Assembly (NCBI GenBank): GCA_903934325.1
Contig: CAIZNH010000041.1
Coordinates: 1-64,000, forward strand
Direction of reading: 5' to 3'
Origin: an uncultured Alphaproteobacteria bacterium
Lineage (GTDB): Bacteria > Pseudomonadota > Alphaproteobacteria > Sphingomonadales > Sphingomonadaceae
DNA: 64,000 nucleotides
Made by a program: the position numbers and the translations under genes. Shown here one piece after another: positions 34,904 to 43,434 of the stretch. Numbering within the stretch: the stretch's first letter is position 1; each line of letters starts with the position of its first letter. Under the pieces are notes generated by a model, which was given only the letters and a program-made list of their open reading frames with translations, did not search any database and was not told the origin of the DNA.

Positions 34904-37563
34904 GACCCATTCTCCTGCCTGGTTGAATTTGGGACGTCGACGTCGAAGGTTAGGGGGGCATCGAGGGTAAAAATACCGCTGAGCTCGGCAGGTACGTTGA
35001 TCGTCGCGAAAGTTTGCGTGCCTGCGATCGTCAGAGAGATGCGATAGCTTTTGCCCGCTCCGACACCCTCCACGAAAAACCTTCCAACCGCGTTGCTGAA
35101 AATCGCGGAAGGTTCGATTGCGTTTGCCGGGCCGATTTCGGCAATCGACCCTGTTGCATAAGCGATAGGGTCGCCATCTCTGTCGACGAGATTGCCAACG
35201 ATCGAGACATTGCGTTCGTTGCCAATGGGTAAGTAGTATCCGGCGCGGTAGCCGGGGCGGACAGAAAACACCTGTCCGCCAACCGATATCCCCGCGGGCG
35301 CACCTGGCGCGTCAACCTGCAACGACCGATTGAGATAGGCCGGCAACTGCGGAACGACGGCTGGACCCAGCGCACCGCTGTTGGCCGAGTAGCGGGTCTC
35401 ATTTGAACCAAAGCCGGTCCGTGGCTCTACCGCGATTTTATAGTCGGCAACCCCGCGCCGAGGGGCAAAAATGGCGAACGCATTCCGGACCGGGCGGGAC
35501 AGGCCGAAATGTCCATCGGCCACCACAATCGCAGAACCGATAGAAAACTCAGAGCGCAAATCTCGGCGGGCCTGATCGCTGAACATATTGTCGGACCGCT
35601 GGCCGATCGTCGCCTCAAAGCGGTTGCCGGTATAACTCGCCTGCACCAGCTGCCGATCTGATCCGTCACGCCGTTCGGCGCTGGCACGAAACCCGAGCGC
35701 GCCGACACCGACTGGAGCAAAGTGATTATACTCGACCCGGGCCGTGTTGCCTTCGCTCGACGCACTGCCGTTGAGTGAACCTCTCCCGAGCGGGACCGAA
35801 AATGCGGCAGTGACGACAATGTCGTTGCGATCGACTGTATCGCGATATTCCGCGCCGACTGATATGGAGCCGAACCGAAACTGGTGGGTGTAGTTGGCAC
35901 CCAAAAACCAGCTTTCGCCGAGGCCCCCACGGAGGCTTTCATAACCGGCAAAGGCTTGGACACTGGCGTTTGGTCCGAAGTTCTGGCCGACGCGCAATCG
36001 GGCTTGCCGCGCGATAAAGTTTCCGGACAACAATTGGTCGAGGGTGCGAAAGTCTCGTCCCGTCAGATTTATGAGCCCGTCGATCGTCCGATTGCGCTTA
36101 CGGTCTGTGTCTCTCCACCGATATTGCAGCGTCAACTGACTGCTGTCTTGACCGGGATTGCGGATATCGGTTGCGGCGTTGGCACCGAAAGTCCCGACCG
36201 GCGATGCCCAGAGGATATCGGCGCCAATCTGATCGAAATTTTCATCGCCCTGCCAGTTCAGGCCGGCGGTAAATGTATTGCTGAATCCGTATCTTACATA
36301 GCCTACGCTATTATAATTTTTATCATCATACACTCGCAACCCGTCGCGTGTCTCATAGGGGAGGCCGAAATTGAATGCAAAATCGAGCAGCCCCGGGGCG
36401 AGCAAATCCAGATCAAAGAAGGCAGGAAATGACACCACGTTAACCCGACCGCTGGCATCGGTGATGCGCAATTCGATGTCGTTCGCGGCCGATGGGACTA
36501 GCGGGAAGTCGCGCAAGCTGAACCTGCCGGGTGGCAGATCAAAAGTCCGCGTGGGAATACCGTTGATTAGAACTTCAACACGGGCTGGGTCTTCGAGTTC
36601 AAAAAGCTGGTCAGGGACGGGCCGGACATTGCGATAAGGATCGATGCTGTAGTTTCGGAAGGCTGCAATGCCGCCAATTCGAGGCGACGATTGAAATGCT
36701 CGCCGGCCGATTGATAGATCGCCCGCTTCGAACCGGATCAGGCTGTCGAGCAAATCATAAGTCAATCGCGTGTCACCGCGTGTCCAGTGCTTGGCACGAC
36801 GTTCGTCATATCTCAGGTCACTTTCCAGAACGAGCCCCCGCACATTCATAGCCAAATCGAAATCGGCCGCCAGTCGGTCAAAACCAGGCTTTGTGAACGC
36901 GGAATCCTCGACCAGGCCCACGCCTGCCCGGACAGAAAGATAAGCCGAGAATCTGGCTTGCTCGACAAACTCGACATTGCTGCGTGACCGTAGGCCTCGA
37001 AGGTCCAGCGTCCGTATGCCCCGTATCGACAGAGGGATCTCGATCATCATGGCGAGATTGTTTGCATCGAACTGCGCGATGATCCCTATCACACCAAGCT
37101 GGCTGAACGTCACTTCCTGCTGTTTGCTGAGATCTTCGAGAGTGGCGCGAGCCTCGTCGGTTGTCAGCGGCGCCAGGACTTTCGCCACGAAATCGCTATC
37201 GACAGATCCGTCCTGCGTATCGCTGTCAGGCCGGACACGAAACACGCCAACGTTGATGCCGTCGATCAGGATTGGATAATCATCTTGCGTCGCGGCTGGA
37301 CGGTCGCGACCGAACACATCGCGATAGATTTGATCGATCGACCGCGCGTCTGTTCGAACGGGCGGCTGTGGACCGGAGCCGGATGGCTCGACAGCCTTTG
37401 TTATGGCGCTCTGTGGCGCGGGCAGTTCGAGTTTGCCCTGAGCCAGCGGATAGTTGTCAATTATGCCTTCCCAGCTGTACGCAATGGTTCCTGCCGCTGA
37501 TGTTGGCTCAGCGGAGCCCATTAATACCAGAAGGCTCGCCAGATGGATCATTTGGGGGTGCAT
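34900..37563 (-). CDS. outer-membrane fimbrial usher (archaic/CsuD-like)
   Basis: 887 residues. Signal-like N-terminus (MIHLASLLVLMGSAEPTSAAG), N-terminal chaperone-subunit-binding domain (about 60-180), a long central beta barrel with many alternating aromatic strands (about 215-700; GGIAAFRNYSIDPYRNVRPVPDQLFELEDPARVEVLINGIPTRTFDLPPGRFSLRDF split across the gate) and C-terminal Ig-like domains (GDPIAYATGSIAEIGPANA, NAVGRFFVEGVGAGKSY). It translocates and assembles pilus subunits. Overlaps the adhesin start. Confidence 0.87.
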   Translation of the reverse strand: MHPQMIHLASLLVLMGSAEPTSAAGTIAYSWEGIIDNYPLAQGKLELPAPQSAITKAVEPSGSGPQPPVRTDARSIDQIYRDVFGRDRPAATQDDYPILIDGINVGVFRVRPDSDTQDGSVDSDFVAKVLAPLTTDEARATLEDLSKQQEVTFSQLGVIGIIAQFDANNLAMMIEIPLSIRGIRTLDLRGLRSRSNVEFVEQARFSAYLSVRAGVGLVEDSAFTKPGFDRLAADFDLAMNVRGLVLESDLRYDERRAKHWTRGDTRLTYDLLDSLIRFEAGDLSIGRRAFQSSPRIGGIAAFRNYSIDPYRNVRPVPDQLFELEDPARVEVLINGIPTRTFDLPPGRFSLRDFPLVPSAANDIELRITDASGRVNVVSFPAFFDLDLLAPGLLDFAFNFGLPYETRDGLRVYDDKNYNSVGYVRYGFSNTFTAGLNWQGDENFDQIGADILWASPVGTFGANAATDIRNPGQDSSQLTLQYRWRDTDRKRNRTIDGLINLTGRDFRTLDQLLSGNFIARQARLRVGQNFGPNASVQAFAGYESLRGGLGESWFLGANYTHQFRFGSISVGAEYRDTVDRNDIVVTAAFSVPLGRGSLNGSASSEGNTARVEYNHFAPVGVGALGFRASAERRDGSDRQLVQASYTGNRFEATIGQRSDNMFSDQARRDLRSEFSIGSAIVVADGHFGLSRPVRNAFAIFAPRRGVADYKIAVEPRTGFGSNETRYSANSGALGPAVVPQLPAYLNRSLQVDAPGAPAGISVGGQVFSVRPGYRAGYYLPIGNERNVSIVGNLVDRDGDPIAYATGSIAEIGPANAIEPSAIFSNAVGRFFVEGVGAGKSYRISLTIAGTQTFATINVPAELSGIFTLDAPLTFDVDVPNSTRQENGS

Positions 37564-37584
37564 CGGGGTGCTCGCCCGGCTCGT

Positions 37585-38349
37585 TCACTGGAGCACTATG
37601 TATTGGGCACGTAGTTCGGCCTGCACGGGCCCGACATCAACGTTTGGCGGCCAAGGAATACGAACGATGCGGCGGCTGCCGGCCAAGGTCACCATCTGGT
37701 TCAGCCCGGCGACAGCCTCGCCTTCAAGAATGATGCTTGAACCACCGCCAATCGGGGTCAAAACAACTTTGGGCTTATCGAGCGAAGCTCGCCGGGTGCC
37801 CTCGCTGACAATTTCGAGTTCTAGCAGCTGAGTGCCGTCTTCACCCGTCACAGGGACTGCGCGATCGATCCGAGCTTCGGGTCTGGCATTATGCGGCGTC
37901 ACGTATAGCGCCGCCTCGTAACGATAATTGACCAAAACATTGGCAGTGAAATCTTCACGGTGCTGTGTGGTCAGGTTGATCGGCAATTGTTCGGTGACCA
38001 AGCGGAAAGCAAGCTCGCGCGGAGGGGTCGGGTCGCCCACCCAGCGCACGCGCACGGCCTGGCTCGCACCAGGCGCGATGACCAATTGTGGGGGCGTGAT
38101 GATGATATCGTCGTCTTCTGGCTCCCTATCTTCGGTCCCATCAGGCTTCTGCACCCGGTGATAAGCTCGGACCTCGATCGCGATCGGTTCGTCGTGGCTG
38201 TTTGAAATGATGACCGACTGGGTCGAACCGGCTCCTTCCGGCGACAATTGAATGACGATTGGCCGCACATCATACGCATTGGCAGGATTGCTGTTTATTC
38301 CGGTGATCAGGACAGCGACCAAAGCTAGCGACTTGCTGGTGATGTTCAT
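37585..38349 (-). CDS. periplasmic fimbrial chaperone
   Basis: 254 residues from the ATG at 38349 (GGGGAAT upstream); the frame is open to 38397. Signal peptide (KSLALVAVLITGINSNPANA), then two Ig-like lobes with the PapD-type pattern: VRPIVIQLSPEGAGSTQSVIISN, ITPPQLVIAPGASQAVRVRWVG, and the second lobe about 145-250. It delivers pilin subunits to the usher by donor-strand complementation. Lies between the pilin and usher genes, in the usual order. Confidence 0.87.
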   Translation of the reverse strand: MNITSKSLALVAVLITGINSNPANAYDVRPIVIQLSPEGAGSTQSVIISNSHDEPIAIEVRAYHRVQKPDGTEDREPEDDDIIITPPQLVIAPGASQAVRVRWVGDPTPPRELAFRLVTEQLPINLTTQHREDFTANVLVNYRYEAALYVTPHNARPEARIDRAVPVTGEDGTQLLELEIVSEGTRRASLDKPKVVLTPIGGGSSIILEGEAVAGLNQMVTLAGSRRIVRIPWPPNVDVGPVQAELRAQYIVLQ

Positions 38350-38438
38350 GAAATTCCCCGCTCTCTCAACTCTGAGCGAAAGGCGGCCGGAGACCATCTT
38401 GGGGCCTCCGACCGCATTTCACGATACGCTCAACGATA

Positions 38439-38954
38439 TTAGATACCGACAGCGGCCAGTGTGATGGTCAGCGTATCGTTGTAGGTGCCGGCAACGGCAT
38501 ATTCGGCCAAGCTGTCAAAGCTCAGATCCAGATTACCCGACCGAACACCCCCATTGAGAAGAATGTTGGTCCAATCATTGTCGGATGCGATGACCTGCGG
38601 GCTTGCCTGAGCGGCTACCGAGTTAACCGTGGTGAAGCCACCGAAGGTCGCTTCGATGTCATAGTCGATATTCACTGCGCCGCCGCTTTCCTGATGCTCC
38701 ATACCGCCGTTAAGCGAAGAAAGGGTCAGTTCGTATGGCGAGTTGCAGGAATAGGCGACAACCAGAAAACCTTGATTGCCAGTCTCCAGCATATCGACAT
38801 TGGCATTGGTCGAACCCTCAGGCACGAGTTCACAATTGCTTTCAACCGATCCTTCAAGGTTGATGACGTAGGACTCTGAATCACCAGCCATTGCGGGACC
38901 AGCAAGAAGAACCGAGCCAACAGTGAATGCTGTGAGTTTTGCCAAAATTTTCAT
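38439..38954 (-). CDS. major pilin, SCPU (spore coat U)-type subunit
   Basis: 171 residues: signal peptide (LTAFTVGSVLLAGPAMAG) and a single SCPU-like domain with a disulfide pair (SNCELVPEG, AYSCNSPYELTL) and the family C-terminus AVAGTYNDTLTITLAAVGI. Such subunits polymerise by donor-strand exchange into archaic chaperone-usher pili, as CsuA/B of Acinetobacter. First gene of the leftward operon; the promoter should lie in 38955-39180. Confidence 0.8.
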   Translation of the reverse strand: MKILAKLTAFTVGSVLLAGPAMAGDSESYVINLEGSVESNCELVPEGSTNANVDMLETGNQGFLVVAYSCNSPYELTLSSLNGGMEHQESGGAVNIDYDIEATFGGFTTVNSVAAQASPQVIASDNDWTNILLNGGVRSGNLDLSFDSLAEYAVAGTYNDTLTITLAAVGI

Positions 38955-39189
38955 AAATATTTTCCCATGTCCAGAGTTTTGCTTGAAGAGAGAGTCGTCA
39001 CGATCATCTACAGCTGGAACCGCAATTCTCAGTTGAGCGCTTGGGGGGGTGCCTCACCAAGAAGCCTTGATTCCGGATGCAAGATTGAAGCGTGCCAACT
39101 CTCCCCCCGCTGATTTTAGGGAAGTGCTTGCGAGCCGCGATTAGGAGATATCCGACTGTTGCTATTTCTAATTGTTGAACCGACGTGAC
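38955..39189. other. upstream region of the pilus operon
   Basis: About 235 bp between the pilin ATG and an IS3 remnant. AT-rich near the start codon. No gene; it should hold the operon promoter, but I cannot identify a convincing -35/-10 pair by eye. There is no phase-variation homopolymer beyond a G7 run at about 39044. Confidence 0.45.
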
Positions 39190-39411
39190 CAGGGAGTGCC
39201 TGGCAGCGGTGCCGGACACCTCGATGCAGGGGCACCATATGGTGCGCGAGCTGGCCCGGCTGATCGCTTAGCGCGGCAAGCCTGGCATGATCTTCAACGA
39301 CAATGGAACCGAGCTCACCAGCAATGCCGTGTTCGCTTGCGTGGCGCAGAGTGGCGTGGAGTGGCGTGGCATTACATCGCTCCGGGAAAGCCGATGCAGA
39401 ACGGATACGTA
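39190..39411 (+). pseudogene. IS3-family transposase fragment (older insertion)
   Basis: Encodes the integrase-core piece TRECLAAVPDTSMQGHHMVRELARLIA-stop-RGKPGMIFNDNGTELTSNAV, then after a 5-bp duplication (GTGGC) the frame resumes as VEWHYIAPGKPMQNGYV. The DDE segment with FNDNGTE and VEWHYIAPGKPMQN is characteristic of the IS407-like group of IS3. It has an in-frame stop, a frameshift and no ends, and is cut at 39411 by the left end of the intact IS. Dead. Confidence 0.85.
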
Positions 39412-39496
39412 TGTCCCCCGTCAGCACCAATGGCACAGATTTGAGGTTGTGATTTAAGGAGGGTTGGGGCTTCGTCGTAGTGACGAAGGAACGAAG

Positions 39497-39886
39497 ATGA
39501 AGCCCCAACCCTCCTTGAAGAAATCGCCCCCCAAGAAGGCCCCTGCCGAGCGGGTGCTGAAGGACATTCGGCGAGCAACCCGTCGTCATTTCTCGGCTGA
39601 AGACAAGATCCGCATCGTGCTGGATGGCTTGCGCGGCGAGGACAGCATTGCCGAGCTGTGCCGCAAGGAAGGCATCGCCCAGAGCCTGTATTACACCTGG
39701 TCGAAGGAGTTCATGGAGGCAGGTAAGCGCCGGTTGGCCGGTGATACCGCCCGTGCCACGACCACTGGCGAGGTGCAGGATCTGCGCCGCGAAGCCCGCG
39801 CCCTGAAGGAATGCGTGGCCGACCTGACGCTGGAAAACCGTTTGCTCAAAAAAAGCATGATCGCGGATGGGGGCGACGACGAATGA
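39497..39886 (+). CDS. IS3-family transposase OrfA
   Basis: 129 residues from the ATG at 39497. Helix-turn-helix of the IS3 OrfA type (HFSAEDKIRIVLDGLRGEDSIAELCRKEGIAQSLYYTWSKEF) followed by a leucine-zipper-like helix (LRREARALKECVADLTLENRLLKKSM). It recognises the IS ends. Its stop overlaps the orfB ATG by 4 bp (ATGA), giving translational coupling rather than, or in addition to, the -1 frameshift used by many IS3 elements. Confidence 0.9.
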   Translation: MKPQPSLKKSPPKKAPAERVLKDIRRATRRHFSAEDKIRIVLDGLRGEDSIAELCRKEGIAQSLYYTWSKEFMEAGKRRLAGDTARATTTGEVQDLRREARALKECVADLTLENRLLKKSMIADGGDDE

Positions 39887-40863
39887 GGTATCCCGCATCC
39901 GAAAAGCTGGAAATCATCCGTATCGTCGAGCAATCGCACCTGCCTGCCAAGCGGACGCTGGATCAGCTCGGCATCGCCCGCCGGACCTTCTACCGCTGGT
40001 ATGACCGCTACCTTGAAGGCGGCCCCGAGGCGTTGAAGGATCGGCCATCTGCGCCGAGCCGGGTGTGGAACCGGATCGCGCCCGAGGTGCAGGATCAGAT
40101 CGTCGGACTCGCGCTGGAGCAGTCCGAGCTGTCACCGCGCGAACTGGCGGTGCGATTTACCGATGAACGCCAATACTTTGTATCGGAAGCTACGGTTTAC
40201 CGCTTGCTGAAGGCCCATGACCTGATCACCAGTCCGGCCTATGTCGTGATCAAGGCCGCCGATCAGTTCCATACCAAGACCACGCGGGTGAACGAGATGT
40301 GGCAGACCGACTTCACCTACTTCAAGATCATCGGCTGGGGCTGGATGTATCTGTCGACGGTGCTCGACGACTTCTCGCGCTATATCATCGCCTGGAAGCT
40401 GTGCACCAACATGCGCGCCGAGGACGTCACCGACACGCTGGACCTCGCCCTCAAAGCCTCGGGCTGCGATAGTGCCACGGTGCTGCACAAACCACGGCTG
40501 CTCAGCGATAACGGTCCCAGCTATATCGCCGGGGAACTGGCAGAATACATCGAGGCCCGGAAGATGAGCCACGTGCGCGGTGCCCCGATGCACCCGCAGA
40601 CCCAGGGCAAGATCGAGCGTTGGCATCAGACCCTGAAAAACCGCATCCTGCTGGAAAACTACTTCTTGCCCGGTGACCTCGAGGCCCAGATCGAGGCCTT
40701 CGTCGAGCACTACAACCACCAGGGTTATCACGAAGCGCTGTCCAACGTGACGCCCGCCGACGCCTACTTCGGCAGGGCGGCTTCCTTCCTCAATCAGCGC
40801 GAAAGGATCAAGCGACACACCATCGAACATCGGCGCTTGCAACACCGCAAGCTCGCCGCCTAA
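39883..40863 (+). CDS. IS3-family transposase OrfB (DDE)
   Basis: 326 residues from ATG 39883. An N-terminal helix-turn-helix (AKRTLDQLGIARRTFYRWYDRY) precedes the rve core with DDE residues in WQTDFTYFK, SDNGPSYIAG and GKIERWHQTLKNR. All three acids are present and the frame is intact, so the element could be active. The C-terminus is basic (RIKRHTIEHRRLQHRK). Confidence 0.92.
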   Translation: MRYPASEKLEIIRIVEQSHLPAKRTLDQLGIARRTFYRWYDRYLEGGPEALKDRPSAPSRVWNRIAPEVQDQIVGLALEQSELSPRELAVRFTDERQYFVSEATVYRLLKAHDLITSPAYVVIKAADQFHTKTTRVNEMWQTDFTYFKIIGWGWMYLSTVLDDFSRYIIAWKLCTNMRAEDVTDTLDLALKASGCDSATVLHKPRLLSDNGPSYIAGELAEYIEARKMSHVRGAPMHPQTQGKIERWHQTLKNRILLENYFLPGDLEAQIEAFVEHYNHQGYHEALSNVTPADAYFGRAASFLNQRERIKRHTIEHRRLQHRKLAA

Positions 40864-40937
40864 AACCAACCCCAAGACGAGGTCCGCACTCCGCTAATCT
40901 ACGCCGCGAGTTGTGCCAAATGTTCTGACGACGGACA

Positions 40938-41163
40938 ATGGCAAATTGAAAGCCTTTGCTGGGCAGCGGGTCCGAGTAGTCTGCACTGGGTCTGGGCAGC
41001 ACTTTAGGCGGAGCTTTACGGCGAAGCCGATCGCGGCCTAAGCTTAGGAATGGCTGGATTCCGGGTCTTCCCTGCCCGAGAAAAACAGATGCACAAATCG
41101 TGCACATATCTGATTTATACACCCCAACACTTTATAAAATATAGATTATATTGATAAACAACC
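40938..41163. other. right end of island B, non-coding
   Basis: About 226 bp between the IS and att3. The first part is GC-rich without a gene; the last 60 bp before att3 are strongly AT-rich (ATAAAATATAG at about 41134), a composition often seen next to att sites. No continuation of the IS3 remnant found, so the IS does not simply split it. Confidence 0.45.
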
Positions 41164-41211
41164 GCCCTCCGAAGGCAGAGGTCACAGGTTCGAATCCTGT
41201 CGGGTGCGCCA
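41164..41211 (+). repeat. att3: right boundary of island B
   Basis: Carries the tRNA-Arg sequence from the anticodon stem (GCCCTCCGAAGG) to CCA, with G at the discriminator position. It matches the tRNA for 47 of 48 bases. What follows is a strong terminator hairpin, as expected for the original chromosomal sequence after the tRNA gene. The left neighbour is island B, so this copy lacks the 5' half and is not a functional tRNA. Confidence 0.93.
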
Positions 41212-41247
41212 ACAAGGCCCGCTCCCTGCAAAGGGGGCGGGCCTTGT
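41212..41247 (+). terminator. rho-independent terminator-like hairpin, original tRNA end
   Basis: ACAAGGCCCGCTCCC and GGGGGCGGGCCTTGT form a 15-bp stem (one G-U) with loop TGCAAA. The 3' T tract is weak (TTCTGT after CGG). Its position directly after the tRNA CCA copy suggests it terminated the pre-integration tRNA-Arg transcript; the islands have moved it about 16.4 kb away from the tRNA body. Confidence 0.75.
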
Positions 41248-41265
41248 CGGTTCTGTCCGGGCAGA

Positions 41266-41349
41266 TTCGAATCCTGTTCGGAACCGGAGCGCGCAGCGCG
41301 CAGGTGGCGGAGCCGCGTAGCGGCGCAGCAATCCTTTCGGGTGCGCCAA
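41266..41349 (+). repeat. degenerate fourth copy of the tRNA 3' end, interrupted
   Basis: TTCGAATCCTGTTCGG (41266-41281) and AATCCTTTCGGGTGCGCCAA (41330-41349) are the T-arm and acceptor end of tRNA-Arg, separated by about 48 bp of GC-rich hairpins (GCGCGC-A-GCGCGC and GCCGC-GTA-GCGGC). It suggests an older, decayed att site or tRNA copy beyond the present right boundary. Confidence 0.6.
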
Positions 41350-41695
41350 TGCTTTTGCGCTTTCTCCGGAAGAACCGCGCAGCCCATTAAATCCTGACAG
41401 AGCTCTCGGGTCAGGCCGCAGCGGTTAATGATTGGCTCTTCGTCTTCCAGTGCCCGCGGGCCATCATCTTGAGCTTGCAGGACTTGTCCCGGAAAAGCCG
41501 GTTAATCCGCCCTTCCGACGCGCAGAACCAGTGTTTGCGGCGCGCTCGAAGAACCCCGCAATTACACCGAAATGGCCTGTCACATTCCGGTATCAACCGG
41601 TCGCGCTGATAAGCTTTGTTTACCTTTTTCCTTCAATTCTGGCGACGGTCCGAATGAGAAGGTCCGGCGCGCCAAAACGTGTCGGGGGGTAAGCT
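41350..41695. other. intergenic region before the Tad operon
   Basis: About 346 bp at the chromosomal side of the islands, with no gene I can support. The last 130 bp contain the palindromic box at 41567-41590, an AT-rich stretch (GATAAGCTTTGTTTACC, about 41609) likely to hold the promoter, and the GGGGGG ribosome site before 41696. Confidence 0.5.
41567..41590. promoter_or_regulatory. palindromic box upstream of the Tad operon
   Basis: CCGAAATGGCC-TGTCACATTCCGG is an imperfect inverted repeat sharing CGAAATG and GGCCTGTCACATT with the box at 4235-4254 before the sugar transferase. It lies about 106 bp upstream of the TadG-like start. A common regulator of surface structures is an inference. 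Confidence 0.4.
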
Positions 41696-42979
41696 ATGAA
41701 GAAGATCAAGCAGCTGCTCTCGCAGATAGCCCGGAATATCTCCGGAAACGCTCTCGTCCTCGTGGCAGCCGGCATGCCGGTGCTGGTCGGCGGAGCGGGC
41801 TTCGCGGTCGATGTGGCCCAGTGGTATATGTGGAAGCGCGAACTGCAATATGCAGTCGACCAGGCGGCCTATGCCGGTGCCTGGGCGCGCGCCAATCCCA
41901 CCAGCGAAAACACCTACGCCACCCGTGCGCAGCAGGAATATGACGCCAACGTCTCGAAGGTGGCCGCCTTCGACACCGCGCCGGTGATCGCGATCGCCAA
42001 TTACGGCAACGGCACCCAGAACTCCGTCGTCGTCACATCGAGCGCCACGCGCCGCCTGCCCTTCAGCAGCTTCCTGACCGGCGCCGCGGCGACCATCACC
42101 GCCCGCGCCCAGGCCAGCTTCCGCGCTGGCGAGGACTACAACGCCTGCCTCATCTCGCTGCGCAACAGCGGCACCGGCACCAGCATCGGCGGCAATGCCG
42201 AGGTGCGCGCGCGCTGCGGCCTTGCCGCGCTGTCTTGCGACGAGGACGCGATCGTCATTGATGGCTCGGCCACCGTGGTGACCGATTCGATCGCCGCCTG
42301 CGGCACGGTCAGCTCCACCGATCCGGATCATGAGGACATCATCGTCGAGGACGTGATCGGCCTGCGCGATGCCTATGCCTCGCTGGTGCCGCCGGTGAAC
42401 AACACCCCGCGCTCTGTCACATGCACGGGCCGCGGCCAGAACCGTCAGGCCTCGCTGCTGCCGGGCACCTACAGCAGCCTCGTGATCAGCTGCAACACTG
42501 TGCTGGCGCGCGGGATCTATGTGATCAACGGCGGCCTGCTCGATCTCACCTTCAACGCATCCATGGTCGGCAACGGCGTGATGTTCGTGCTGCGCAACGG
42601 CGCGCAGATGCGGCTGGGTGGCATGGGCAATGCCAATGCGATCAACCTCACCCCGATGGTGGCGGCCGACTTTGCCGGCACACCCTATGCCAGCCAGGCG
42701 GCGAACCTTGCCGGTATTCTCGTGTTCGAGGATCGCAACAACAATCCCAGCGGTGACCACATCTTCAACGGCAATTCGAACTCGCTGATCGAAGGGCTGA
42801 TCTATCTGCCCGACGGCAACCTGCGCGTGAACGGCACGGCTGACGTGGCGGCGCAGTGCCTGCAGATCTCGGCCTATACGATCGATATCCGGGGCGGGGC
42901 TTTCCTCGAAACCCTGTGCCCGATCAGCCAGACCACCAGCGCCGGCACCTCGGTCGCTGACGTGAGGCTGGTGGCATGA
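41696..42979 (+). CDS. TadG-like pilus-associated protein
   Basis: 427 residues. N-terminal membrane anchor with the TadE/TadG signature (GNALVLVAAGMPVLVGGAGFAVDVAQWYMWKRELQYAVDQAAYAGA), then a large extracytoplasmic domain with Gly/Asn-rich beta repeats (IDGSATVVTDSIAACGTV, YVINGGLLDLTFNASMVGNGVMFVLRNG) and several Cys. TadG-type proteins assist Flp/Tad pilus assembly. GGGGGG precedes the ATG by 8 bp. The stop overlaps the next start by 4 bp. Confidence 0.85.
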   Translation: MKKIKQLLSQIARNISGNALVLVAAGMPVLVGGAGFAVDVAQWYMWKRELQYAVDQAAYAGAWARANPTSENTYATRAQQEYDANVSKVAAFDTAPVIAIANYGNGTQNSVVVTSSATRRLPFSSFLTGAAATITARAQASFRAGEDYNACLISLRNSGTGTSIGGNAEVRARCGLAALSCDEDAIVIDGSATVVTDSIAACGTVSSTDPDHEDIIVEDVIGLRDAYASLVPPVNNTPRSVTCTGRGQNRQASLLPGTYSSLVISCNTVLARGIYVINGGLLDLTFNASMVGNGVMFVLRNGAQMRLGGMGNANAINLTPMVAADFAGTPYASQAANLAGILVFEDRNNNPSGDHIFNGNSNSLIEGLIYLPDGNLRVNGTADVAAQCLQISAYTIDIRGGAFLETLCPISQTTSAGTSVADVRLVA

Positions 42980-43434
42980 TGGGCCGCGCCATGCTTCGCC
43001 GCCTGCTGCTGGACGCCCGTGCTTCGATGGCGATCGAGACCGCGATTGTCGCGCCGACGCTGATCATGATGACCTTGGGCGCCTTCGAGGTCAGCACCAT
43101 GGTGGCGCGCCAGCAGGAATTGCAGACCGCCGCCAACGAAGCGGCGATCATCGCAGTCGCCACCAATCGCGGGGCATCGGTGACGCCGGACCAGCTGGCG
43201 GCGATCATCCGTTCCTCGGTCGATGTCAACGCCAACCAGCTGACCATCAGCCAGCGCTTCCGCTGCGGCACCAGCGCCCAGCTGGTGACGGCGCGCAGCA
43301 GCTGCACCACCGGGCAAGCGGTCTCGACCTACATGACCATTTCGATCACGGACCAGCATGAGCCGATCTGGCATGCCTACGGCCTCGGTCGGGCGATCAA
43401 TTTCTCGGTCCAGCGCACGGTGCAGGTGTCGTGA
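42976..43434 (+). CDS. TadE-family pseudopilin-like protein 1
   Basis: 152 residues: ARASMAIETAIVAPTLIMMTLGAFEVSTMVARQQELQTAANEAA is a classic TadE prepilin-like segment with Glu at the +5-like position after the basic leader. One Cys pair in the C-terminal part (FRCGTSAQ, SSCTTG). It overlaps its neighbours by 4 bp on both sides. Minor pseudopilin or assembly role in a Tad-like apparatus. Confidence 0.87.
   Translation: MMGRAMLRRLLLDARASMAIETAIVAPTLIMMTLGAFEVSTMVARQQELQTAANEAAIIAVATNRGASVTPDQLAAIIRSSVDVNANQLTISQRFRCGTSAQLVTARSSCTTGQAVSTYMTISITDQHEPIWHAYGLGRAINFSVQRTVQVS

Larger units (their letters stand above)
39412..40937 (+). mobile_element. IS3-family insertion sequence, complete
   Basis: 1526 bp bounded by imperfect terminal inverted repeats: left TGTCC-CCC-GTCAG then TGGCACA; right, read inward, TGTCC-GTC-GTCAG then TGGCACA. 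The repeat spans about 26 bp with about 19 matches. It encodes two overlapping frames, orfA (39497-39886) and orfB (39883-40863). No obvious target-site duplication: the left flank reads ...ATACGTA and the right flank ATGGCAA. It abuts a remnant of another IS3 element. Confidence 0.85.

Noticed and set aside
41164..41211. A third tRNA-Arg gene
   Set aside because: Same reason; the upstream sequence is AT-rich island DNA without a tRNA 5' half.
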